Below are positions 7,201-12,661 of a stretch of 16,569 bases of DNA, in pieces. The position numbers and the translations under genes were made by a program. The notes under the pieces were generated by a model, which was not told where the DNA came from, made no database searches, and saw only the letters and a list, made by a program, of their open reading frames with translations. Location of the stretch: NCBI GenBank assembly GCA_003956705.1, contig QZCP01000030.1, positions 138,775-155,343 on the forward strand. Reading direction: 5' to 3'. Numbering within the stretch: position 1 is the stretch's first letter; the number at the start of each line of letters is the position of its first letter. Origin of the DNA: Brevipalpus yothersi. Lineage: Eukaryota > Arthropoda > Arachnida > Trombidiformes > Tenuipalpidae.

Positions 7201-10200
7201 CTAAAGCAGTTCGAAACCAGCGATCACATAACGTGATAAAGTTTCTTGAGGAAACTTTTCACAAGTTCGGATACCCCGAAATCATTCAATCAGATCAAGG
7301 CCGCAACTTCATTGGCGAAGAAATGGAAAAGTATTTCATTGAAAAGAAGATAAAGCATAGCGTGGCTACCCCATACCATCCACAATCTCAAGGGATTGTT
7401 GAACGAGCTAATTATACTTTAGGACAACAGATTCGTGTCCTCATTCAAGGTAAACAACTGAAGACTTGGGATGAATATCTCTCCCCTTCAGTCTTTGCAA
7501 CGAATAACTCGTCGAATAAGGCCACTGGATATACTCCAGCCTTCTTAATGTTTGGTTATTATCCTCGAAAGCCTCTGGATAATAACTATCCAGAGATAGA
7601 AGTGTCAAATAATTTGAATGAGATCCGCTTAAAAGCGAGAGAAAATCTTCTTCGAAGTCAACAAACTTATATCGAAAAAGCTAAGCCGATGAACAGCTCA
7701 GTCCAAGCTGGTTCTATCGTGTTTTTGAAGCATCATCAACTTCATACCAGTGGTAAGAAGTTTTCGAAGAAATTCAATGGTCCTTACCTAGTTTTACACC
7801 GTAATGGTGCAGTACTGCGACTTTGGAATATCTCCAGAACTCGTAGCTTGACTGCCAATATCGCTCAGTGTAAACTATACCGTGGAACGTATACAAAGTC
7901 GATGAGAGAAGCTCTTCGAACTCATTTTCCTGGACTTGTAATCCGTGACTCAAGAACTGATATGCTAACGGACTCTGATGATGATACCCATCAGTCAGAG
8001 GATGAAAATGATGAAAATGATGAAGATGATACCGATGAGATCATAAGTGAACCCTCATCATCATGTAATGCTGAAAAAGTTCGCGAGCAGAGTGATCATA
8101 CCGATCACTCGCATCAAGCGATTCGTAACACTAATAATGACTTACAGTCACAAGATTTCGAAGATCGAACTATTGGTAATGGTCAGTTGGACACTGATCC
8201 ACTCAGTAATGTTGTCGAAGATGGACCTGATGCCCAGGTACCATCCACTGAAAGTGTTACTGAAACTGGTAAAAAGAGAAAAACCAGTGTTGAGAAATCT
8301 GGTTACCGAAAATTAAACCAGAGAAACTGGCGCGAACGGATTGATCATAACGATCATCCGCCCCTGACCTTTGTCTCCAATCAAGGGAGTAAAGGGGAGA
8401 ATGAAGATGGCTCAATTGCTAATCGGGTAAAACGAAGATCCGATAGATCATATCGGATCCCCCCGGAATTTTTACAAAGTTTTATGATCAAAGTTTCGGA
8501 TCAATCTGGATCTGATAACGGACCCTTTCTTATCAAAGAGACGCCATTACGGCTTGAGACGCCATTTGTCTTCGATCTCTCGAAGGATACGGATGATTTT
8601 AATCCCTCTCAAGCGTCATTTCCTTTGTTCTCTTTGTTTGAGCCCATTCTTACTAATTGTGATTATACCAACCAGCAATTAGTGATCAAATCATTTAATC
8701 ACTTGATTAATCATCAAGTGGCCAGTCCGGCAATAACTGCCAAAACTGTTGAGTCAAGTTTTAATTGTTTGAATAACTCAGAATTGTCAACGGTCAACAG
8801 CCATAACGGCCGTGATAGTTTGAGTGCTATTGACTCATTGAACCCTAAAGTGTGCCCAGTATTTAATCAACAAGTTGATTACTGGAAGTTTCCTTGGACT
8901 ATTGACTCAAAAGCTGACATTGTGGCTTCTTCGAGTGATAACCACTCGAGTGGCAGAGTGAACGATTTGTCAACTCTTTTCCCAAGCGCTTCTCGCAGAG
9001 AAATTGATGATCTTTGTGATCAGTTTTTTGAAGGACTAGAAGTCTCTAATCCGTGTGACTCATCGGGTGCATCGGATATTTCATCTGCTGAAAATATTGT
9101 GTCTTATGACAGTTGGAAAACTCAACCCACTGTGAGCGTGATGGCTATGAGAAACCATAACGGTTCTCCTAACCATGCTGGTGATCAGCAGGAAGTAGCT
9201 CAAAGAAGAGTCTACTCTTACTTTCAGATTATTCAAATTAAGCTTCGTATAACATCTCTTACGAATGCCAGTGTCCACCTTCTTCGTCCTTTCCATTTTC
9301 ACGGATTCCGTGGTGATCAAGTGACTAGTATTGACTTTTTCGAGTATGAACTCGATTTTGTGTGTGAGCTTTGCGAGCACATAGTGAAAGGACTTAATTG
9401 TTGCCTCTCTTGTGGATCACTGTACTGTGACGATTGCCTCCAATACCTGAAGGAGATGAAACCAATATTACAACCTTTCATCGGTTGTACTGGCTCAGGT
9501 GCTTTTGTTTGTGTTAATTCACAATGTACTCGTGAACGCCGTCTCGGAGATGAAGGTACACCATCACGGTGGCACCAGGACACCTACAATCGGGTTCTTT
9601 TTCGGTGCTACTATTCTAATTGTGATGAATCATTTGTTTATGCGGACTATAACAGCCACATCGAGACGTGCCATAAAGGCATCATCAATCACCTACCTGA
9701 TTACACCATGTGCCTTTGCCGACACCGGTATGAAGTATTGCATAAAGCTATCTATGCAACCAATGCTACTGGTGCCTCAAATAATCGAGATTTCGATGAC
9801 ATGAATCAGGCCACTCCGTTGCGAAATGCACGGACTGCCTTGGAAGTATCTCAAGCTTCACCACAGCCACCTCGTAATGCTGTTTTTCTCACTCCCCATG
9901 CCGGGATGTCAAGTCAACAAGAGCATCGTGTTGCACCGATAACCGGTGACTCTCAAGCTACTGGTTCTCAAAGATCTGTTCGAAAGCCATACTATTCTGG
10001 CTCATGGACTCAAGACATGGATACCCCAGATCCAGTTCCTAGAACCAGTCGAAGTGATGGAGATACTCCAGACCGGAGCCGATCTCCTCAAGTTCGAACT
10101 CCTGTTCCTGTTGCTGGCCCTAGCCAGAGACCAGATAGTTGGGTGGAAGATTGGGACGGACCATGGCCTCCTCAATCTTGGACTCTACCAAAGGACCCAG

Positions 10201-12209
10201 TTCCTCACCAACTCCAGTCTGTTGTCGTTGTCCCTCAACGAAGGGAATGGCCTGCCCGCTTCAATCGTGATCGATCCAGGCCTGGCCAAAGAAGTCAATC
10301 TTACTCTCAACCTCGAGAGCGAAGACCACAAGATGATCGTCCTCTTGCAAGACCAGACCAGCCAATGCAAAGAGAAGCTCGTCCAGAACGGAGAGAAGTT
10401 CGGCGAGAAGAAGTGCCTGAATGGCACATTCGGGTGAATATACGTCAGAATCTCACACCTGACCAATTAGCCTCTCTACTACATGTGTACGAGAGATTGG
10501 GAATCAATAGTGTCTATCAAGAGAACGATGGACTCTATGAAATGAATGCCGGTATGAGAGATCGCATAAGGCGATGGAACTCTCGAACTGTTATGGGAAG
10601 ACCAGTACTTGATAACTGGATGGAACGAGTTATCGCTCGTAATCTCACCTCTGATTTCCCATACAACTCTGTATTAGCCATTCATTGCGAATGTGCTTTT
10701 GTGGCTACTGTTGACCAGCCCAATACCGGAGCTGCAAGAGCCGTTTGGGTCTCTATTGTCAAACAAGACCTGTCAACGGTGTATGAGACATTCATCCGAC
10801 ATCCAAAGTTATCCATCAAGCGGATGTGTACACCACTACATGGACTTGAATGGGAAGACATCCGTAATGGATTGTCTCTCAAAGCTGCTCGTAAGCAAAT
10901 CGTCGAATACCTCGGAACTGCCAGGTATATCACTGGTGCCGATCCAGCCAACCAGCTTCGTCATCTGGGTTTCACTGAAGACCAGATTCGATTTCTCAGC
11001 TTCAAGATCGTTGACATTTGCCAACTTTACTCACCTCGAGTGGATGGAAGAAAGTTTGGGTTCCGCTGTATAGCCCACTTGGTTTCCGATGGAGGATTGG
11101 AGTTCACAGAACCCTCCTCTCCAACGTATACGGCTCAGATAGCCATGAAATTATTCTTCTTGAGTCGGCAGCAAGCCGAACGGTACCAGCCTCAAGTCGG
11201 ACCCAATGCCTGGGTAGCTCGACTATTGGAGAACTATTGTACAAGTGGTCGCGAATGGCCACCATCAGTATTTCGAACCTGCTTTGGTAACCGCTACCGG
11301 AATGTTCCTACTTGGAACCCGGCCGATTTTGCCAACCCTGAATTTTGGGAACACTCTCATCCGAGTGTAGAGGATGAACCTCAACGCGAACAAATGGAGA
11401 GGCGTCGTGTACAACTTGATGTTGTCCCTGTTGATTGGGGATGGGACCCCATTGCTGAACCAAATAGAGGACAACATGAGCCCTTCGAATGTGATATTGT
11501 TCCACAGGAACATGTCCCTGCTGAACGTGGAGCAGAATCAGGACCACCTGATCTCATACCGAGAACTCAAGAGCAAAAAGCTGAAAGTTCTACTCCTATC
11601 CAAGATGAACATCAAGAACTTCCTACTGAAGAAGTTAATGTGCCTCAGAACGAGGTTGAGCCTTATAACGAGGTTTCCAACCAACAACAAGAAGCCGAAA
11701 GTGGAGCTGAGCCTCCCACTGATAGTTCAACAGTTGACTATGCTGCTTTGTATCATGAGCTCACTTATGGTGACTATGATCATGAAAATGATTTGGCTGT
11801 CTTACAACGTTTTATGCCTGTTGATGAGCTTCTCTATGGACGAAACATGGAAGAAGTAATGGAAACTCCTTCTACTAGTGCCATACCGGCTACTGCTGAT
11901 GGTCTCAAAGATATGCAACAGGACCATACCGATCCTCCTCATGAAGCTCATCCACCTAAAGTTGATACTATTGATCAACCTACTGATATTTTAGAAGCTG
12001 CTGTCAGTGTCATTCAACAGGATGTTGAGATGCCTGAAACTGAAGCTCATTATGAGCCTATGGTAGAATCTATCTCCGAACCAGAAGAAGCTCAAGTCGA
12101 GATACGTCAACTTCCTGGACCTCCTGATCTTTCAGCGATCCATTCACAAGAGCCTGATGACCAATCTCAGGTGAATAAAGATTCAACTTCTGGTTCTCAA
12201 CTGCCTTAA
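4020..12209 (+). CDS. pol: Pol polyprotein with about 1,400-aa C-terminal extension (2,729 aa)
   Basis: This encodes the enzymes that mature the particle, copy RNA into DNA and integrate it. Order: CCHC knuckle (residues 17-30), aspartic protease (about 165-285, D187), reverse transcriptase (about 422-647, D511 and Y573-F-D-D576), RNase H (D722, E763, D790, D832), integrase (H964, H971, C1001, C1004; D1033, D1092, E1128; GPY at 1254-1256). Gypsy-type pols normally end shortly after this, at about 1,100-1,300 residues. Here the same frame continues to a TAA at 12207, adding an acidic region, a zinc-binding cluster (1782-1885), an Arg/Pro-rich linker, an exonuclease-like domain (about 2215-2385) and an acidic tail. 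It overlaps gag by 202 nt in the -1 frame. I chose the ATG at 4020 as the first in frame; if reached by frameshift, the product begins with Gag. No signal peptide or membrane segment is visible, so it has no envelope. Confidence 0.93.
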   Translation: MAQAPRLYRPNRETDKCYGCGESGHIKPNCPKQPSTSASEPTKEIVPFKPKANVEPIQPKLPWKQTLIVDSVELKKKRSTKPKSRPPDIGELVADIQQTRIAVTNRFNKAVKAIEKDNSVEFRNIIADTQLYRIPNNFFSDPNKTREQVEMYRRLKKIHAKIPSEFPLCEVRAFTPNGDYRVFASCDSCSHISIIDHDLCKMFGWTPIGSSTKLQGLGGHGVNSIGSIFVLTRTGESNEGNTHELLVLPNFNAKLLLGCQILAMYEVDIQFRVSGHQVICSPQQEFLSIDMRECVESELKDMLQPDGSLPINDFGSSSDESESDDHDDLDEEMQEALICLLTEVLPQNEVEEVLSIDSPIREAWPTIFDRQISRDLTPDQQKAVLACLLEKRDAFARDSNELGYIPWERCNIKIDIGDEIIPYEKPYPCSAAKRLAFDATCSELEQAGIIAETTAPGGSPALLVPKPDGTHRLVVDYRELNKKIKRKQYPMPRTDDYLSALMNKKYFATLDLLHGYYQIELPPDERLKTVFLTPNRKYLYNRLPMGLVDAPFYFQYIVNTMLGEYQYNICLGYFDDICIFGDTFEEFISNLSKVLDRLIQWGFKIKVTKTKFGAKEFEFLGHIASGEGIRPNPKKVQQLLALPPPRNVKELQSFIGLVNYFSRYIPNYSKIVEPLYRLVKKERKFDIGDSDIKIIESLKQALARDCMLVHFDINRKTRLAVDACHRAVGGVLMQFYDEDDSWRPVSYFGQTLKAYQINYTVSEKECLAIVLGVEHFRQYLEGIEFEVLTDHHALCQLATTKFKNGRIERWAIMLSAFRYTVLYQNGKSHPADCLSRNPNEWSHRNGELVSVKDEFFECYLIHTYPEVNQVLQIGKFGEITPRVNLDIIDRDEHEVVRKRQRKVREYDRIIKILGDKLPKKDYKNLAEKFTLCEGILYRKPTNKRPYYRLIIDDVSLKEIFENEHGNPLGGHFGFDKVYYNISRKFDCPKLVEKVRLLTASCLSCATGKAATTSEYVRQSKPIGRYPMQIMELDVMGPIPISYKQNQYIIVMVDSLTRYVFAKAVRNQRSHNVIKFLEETFHKFGYPEIIQSDQGRNFIGEEMEKYFIEKKIKHSVATPYHPQSQGIVERANYTLGQQIRVLIQGKQLKTWDEYLSPSVFATNNSSNKATGYTPAFLMFGYYPRKPLDNNYPEIEVSNNLNEIRLKARENLLRSQQTYIEKAKPMNSSVQAGSIVFLKHHQLHTSGKKFSKKFNGPYLVLHRNGAVLRLWNISRTRSLTANIAQCKLYRGTYTKSMREALRTHFPGLVIRDSRTDMLTDSDDDTHQSEDENDENDEDDTDEIISEPSSSCNAEKVREQSDHTDHSHQAIRNTNNDLQSQDFEDRTIGNGQLDTDPLSNVVEDGPDAQVPSTESVTETGKKRKTSVEKSGYRKLNQRNWRERIDHNDHPPLTFVSNQGSKGENEDGSIANRVKRRSDRSYRIPPEFLQSFMIKVSDQSGSDNGPFLIKETPLRLETPFVFDLSKDTDDFNPSQASFPLFSLFEPILTNCDYTNQQLVIKSFNHLINHQVASPAITAKTVESSFNCLNNSELSTVNSHNGRDSLSAIDSLNPKVCPVFNQQVDYWKFPWTIDSKADIVASSSDNHSSGRVNDLSTLFPSASRREIDDLCDQFFEGLEVSNPCDSSGASDISSAENIVSYDSWKTQPTVSVMAMRNHNGSPNHAGDQQEVAQRRVYSYFQIIQIKLRITSLTNASVHLLRPFHFHGFRGDQVTSIDFFEYELDFVCELCEHIVKGLNCCLSCGSLYCDDCLQYLKEMKPILQPFIGCTGSGAFVCVNSQCTRERRLGDEGTPSRWHQDTYNRVLFRCYYSNCDESFVYADYNSHIETCHKGIINHLPDYTMCLCRHRYEVLHKAIYATNATGASNNRDFDDMNQATPLRNARTALEVSQASPQPPRNAVFLTPHAGMSSQQEHRVAPITGDSQATGSQRSVRKPYYSGSWTQDMDTPDPVPRTSRSDGDTPDRSRSPQVRTPVPVAGPSQRPDSWVEDWDGPWPPQSWTLPKDPVPHQLQSVVVVPQRREWPARFNRDRSRPGQRSQSYSQPRERRPQDDRPLARPDQPMQREARPERREVRREEVPEWHIRVNIRQNLTPDQLASLLHVYERLGINSVYQENDGLYEMNAGMRDRIRRWNSRTVMGRPVLDNWMERVIARNLTSDFPYNSVLAIHCECAFVATVDQPNTGAARAVWVSIVKQDLSTVYETFIRHPKLSIKRMCTPLHGLEWEDIRNGLSLKAARKQIVEYLGTARYITGADPANQLRHLGFTEDQIRFLSFKIVDICQLYSPRVDGRKFGFRCIAHLVSDGGLEFTEPSSPTYTAQIAMKLFFLSRQQAERYQPQVGPNAWVARLLENYCTSGREWPPSVFRTCFGNRYRNVPTWNPADFANPEFWEHSHPSVEDEPQREQMERRRVQLDVVPVDWGWDPIAEPNRGQHEPFECDIVPQEHVPAERGAESGPPDLIPRTQEQKAESSTPIQDEHQELPTEEVNVPQNEVEPYNEVSNQQQEAESGAEPPTDSSTVDYAALYHELTYGDYDHENDLAVLQRFMPVDELLYGRNMEEVMETPSTSAIPATADGLKDMQQDHTDPPHEAHPPKVDTIDQPTDILEAAVSVIQQDVEMPETEAHYEPMVESISEPEEAQVEIRQLPGPPDLSAIHSQEPDDQSQVNKDSTSGSQLP
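4068..4109 (+). other. CCHC zinc knuckle (nucleocapsid)
   Basis: CYGCGESGHIKPNC fits C-x2-C-x4-H-x4-C exactly (residues 17-30 of the pol frame). Such knuckles bind genomic RNA during packaging. In most gypsy elements it lies in gag before the frame change; here it lies after it. Confidence 0.93.
4394..4414 (+). other. 8-bp ATACC-loop hairpin in pol
   Basis: TATAGCTG (4394-4401) and CAGCTATA (4407-4414) flank ATACC (4402-4406), upstream of the protease coding region. Confidence 0.75.
4512..4874 (+). other. Retropepsin-type protease with D-S-C-S active site
   Basis: The catalytic Asp is D187 in FASCDSCSHISIID. The flap side shows GLGGHG and the C-terminal LLGCQIL matches the ILG-x-D/N-x-L strand of retropepsins. 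The normal D-[ST]-G triad has Cys instead of Gly (codon TGT against GGT, one base). This may be a lineage variant or an inactivating change. Confidence 0.75.
5283..5960 (+). other. Reverse transcriptase domain
   Basis: In order: SPALLVPKPDGTHRLVVDYR, FATLDLLHGYYQI with catalytic D511, LPMGLVDAPFYFQ and GYFDDICIF with D575/D576, then the thumb-proximal EFLGH. All palm motifs are intact. Phe at the X of Y-X-D-D differs from the common Leu, Ile or Val. Confidence 0.97.
6150..6540 (+). other. RNase H domain
   Basis: LAVDACHRAVGGVL (D722), YTVSEKECLAIV (E763), VLTDHHAL (D790) and SHPADCLSR (D832) give the complete catalytic set. It degrades the RNA strand of the RNA-DNA hybrid during reverse transcription. 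Confidence 0.95.
6478..6496 (+). other. 7-bp ATACC-loop hairpin in RNase H sequence
   Basis: CCGTTCT (6478-6484) and AGAACGG (6490-6496) flank ATACC. It sits where the protein sequence is conserved, so synonymous sites must accommodate it. Confidence 0.75.
6900..7880 (+). other. Integrase domain
   Basis: The HHCC finger is H964, H971, C1001, C1004. The catalytic core has D1033 (ELDVMGP), D1092 (SDQGRNF) and E1128 (GIVERAN), with exactly 35 residues between the last two. The C-terminal GPY module (FNGPYLVL) is at 1254-1256. No chromodomain follows. All catalytic residues are present. Confidence 0.96.
7573..7595 (+). other. 9-bp ATAAC-loop hairpin in integrase sequence
   Basis: CTCTGGATA (7573-7581) and TATCCAGAG (7587-7595) flank ATAAC (7582-7586). 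It is the longest unbroken stem of the family. Confidence 0.78.
7973..8000 (+). other. 11-bp ATACC-loop hairpin after integrase
   Basis: TGATG (7979-7983) and CATCA (7989-7993) close ATACC. After one bulged G (7994), CTCTGA (7973-7978) pairs with TCAGAG (7995-8000). Confidence 0.7.
8090..8110 (+). other. 8-bp ATACC-loop hairpin in extension
   Basis: GAGTGATC (8090-8097) and GATCACTC (8103-8110) flank ATACC (8098-8102). Confidence 0.75.
8437..8459 (+). other. 9-bp hairpin with GATCA loop
   Basis: GATCCGATA (8437-8445) and TATCGGATC (8451-8459) flank a 5-nt loop GATCA. It has the same geometry as the ATAHC hairpins but a different loop. Confidence 0.7.
8700..8720 (+). other. 8-bp hairpin with TAATC loop
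   Basis: CACTTGAT (8700-8707) and ATCAAGTG (8713-8720) flank TAATC, again a pentaloop ending in C. Confidence 0.7.
8931..8949 (+). other. 7-bp ATAAC-loop hairpin in extension
   Basis: TCGAGTG (8931-8937) and CACTCGA (8943-8949) flank ATAAC (8938-8942). Confidence 0.75.
9363..9674 (+). other. Cysteine-rich zinc cluster, ZZ/RING-like plus TRAF-like finger
   Basis: Residues 1782-1806 show C-x2-C-x9-C-x2-C-x4-C-x2-C (C1782, C1785, C1795, C1798, C1803, C1806). This spacing is near ZZ fingers; the CGSLYCDDC part also resembles RING CGHxxCxxC with His changed to Ser. Further Cys follow at 1823, 1831 and 1836. FRCYYSNCDESF...HIETCH (C1863, C1868, H1880, C1884) fits a TRAF-type C-x4-C-x11-H-x3-C finger. 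Zinc binding is likely; E3-ligase activity, RNA binding or protein docking cannot be told apart. Confidence 0.65.
10233..10428 (+). other. Arg/Pro-rich basic linker
   Basis: Residues about 2072-2136 are dominated by Arg, Pro, Gln and Ser (RDRSRPGQRSQSY, RPERREVRREE). The preceding segment has RSRSPQ. This is probably disordered and able to bind nucleic acid, between the zinc cluster and the exonuclease-like domain. Confidence 0.55.
10662..11174 (+). other. DEDDh exonuclease-like domain, probably inactive
   Basis: Residues about 2215-2385 follow the order of REXO4/ISG20-type RNA exonucleases. SVLAIHCECAFV corresponds to the family's LAIDCEMV, AVWVSIV and VYETFIRHP to the next strands, LHGLEWEDIRNGLSL to the GITPEDL-type helix, TGADPANQLRHLGF to GHxxxNDLxxL, IVDICQLYSPR to DTxxLY, and PSSPTYTAQIAM to HSSxEDAxATM. 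The first catalytic Asp is His2222, Glu2224 is kept, the second Asp is Gln2312 and the final His is Pro2365. It is therefore probably a non-catalytic RNA-binding relic of a captured host domain. Recognition is by pattern only. Confidence 0.55.
11340..12206 (+). other. Acidic Pro/Glu-rich C-terminal tail of the long polyprotein
   Basis: Residues about 2441-2729 are rich in Glu, Pro, Gln and Asp, without recognisable domains. A slightly more ordered patch (VDYAALYHELTYGDYDHENDLAVLQRFMPVDEL, split by polar residues) sits near 2575-2607. Probably disordered; function unknown. Confidence 0.5.
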
Positions 12210-12239
12210 TCGACATCATCAACGAGGACTGTCTTGATC

Positions 12240-12251
12240 AAAGGGCGGGGG
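12240..12251 (+). promoter_or_regulatory. Polypurine tract
   Basis: AAAGGGCGGGGG, broken by one C, ends two bases before the 3' LTR. It is the RNase H-resistant primer for plus-strand DNA synthesis. Confidence 0.88.
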
Positions 12252-12253
12252 TA

Positions 12254-12657
12254 TGATAGCATAACACTATGGCCCTCGTCGCTGCTGTCTCTTATTTAAC
12301 TCTTTTTCATATTAATCGTCCTCGCGCCTGTCCATGATACCCATGAACGGCTCTCTGAATGCCTCCCTCATAACGAGGGTATAAAAAGGGGCCATAACGG
12401 CTGCCACACCGAAGCTTTTCATATAATCTTTTGATAGCACTTAAGATTGTGATAAGTGATAACCATTATCTTATAATAAACCCTTTTCCCCTTCCTAATT
12501 GTATTTTCGGATCTCAGTCGCGGCGGAAGATATTCCCCCTTAGGTTAGATCGCCTGACGGAGCAGGATAGCCCCTGTAGCCCGTCGAAGCTGAGTGTTCT
12601 GAGCGGATATAGCCGACATACCATCGAGCTATCAACGATCTGGACATTCGTATATCA
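12254..12657 (+). repeat. 3' LTR (404 bp)
   Basis: It appears base-for-base identical to the 5' LTR. Its AATAAA (12475-12480) should end the element transcript. It carries the same TATA box (12380-12387) and pentaloop hairpins (loops 12337 and 12370), and could drive transcription into the 3' flank. Confidence 0.96.
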
Positions 12658-12661
12658 TCAT
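12658..12661. repeat. Target-site duplication, right copy (TCAT)
   Basis: Matches 1209-1212. A 13-nt inverted repeat (GATGTT C AACATC, 12666-12678) lies 5 bp beyond it. Confidence 0.85.

Larger units (their letters stand above)
7950..9360 (+). other. Post-integrase region: acidic then unrecognised sequence
   Basis: Residues from about 1311 begin with a run rich in Asp, Glu and Asn (DSDDD...EDENDENDEDD), then a Ser/Asn/Asp-rich segment to about 1780. I recognise no domain. KKRKT near 1420 and KRRSDR near 1473 could be nuclear-localisation patches. The DNA is also the densest in short perfect inverted repeats (8090-8949). Confidence 0.6.
1292..11564 (+). other. Dispersed hairpin family with ATAHC pentaloop (at least 27)
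   Basis: Each has the loop ATAAC, ATACC or ATATC flanked by complementary arms. ATAAC loops: 1329, 2501, 3983, 7228, 7504, 7582, 8347, 8733, 8938, 9157, 9939, plus 1418 with a bulge. ATACC loops: 1296, 2281, 2684, 3152, 3935, 4402, 6485, 7271, 7984, 8098, 11556, plus 2177 with an internal loop. ATATC loops: 3590, 4303, 5781, 7828. Stems are 4-9 bp with unrelated sequences. Of roughly 35 ATACC pentamers counted by eye, about a third have arms of at least 4 bp, where chance predicts about 1 in 256. The reverse-complement loop is not similarly enriched, pointing to RNA. Confidence 0.8.
1213..12657 (+). mobile_element. Complete Ty3/gypsy-class LTR retrotransposon, 11.4 kb
   Basis: Two LTRs with TG...CA ends and a TCAT duplication bracket gag and a pol in the order protease, reverse transcriptase, RNase H, integrase. 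That order defines the Ty3/gypsy class. The RT motif is YFDD, the integrase carries HHCC and DD35E, and its C-terminus has a GPY module. At 11,445 bp it is about twice the usual size of such elements. The excess lies mainly in a roughly 1,400-residue extension of the pol frame beyond integrase. The LTRs match base for base by eye, so insertion was recent and the copy may be active. The frame break between gag and pol and the variant protease active site are the only possible defects noticed. Confidence 0.96.

Noticed and set aside
8798..8812. GCC ATAAC GGC and other 3-bp-stem ATAAC/ATACC sites
   Set aside because: Three pairs are too few to separate from chance; excluded from the count of at least 27.
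9946..10437. Plus-strand 160-codon frame overlapping the linker
   Set aside because: It is a shadow of the repetitive Arg/Pro codons of the main frame.
7950..12209. Envelope glycoprotein in the extension
   Set aside because: No signal peptide, furin-type site followed by a hydrophobic stretch, or membrane anchor is visible.
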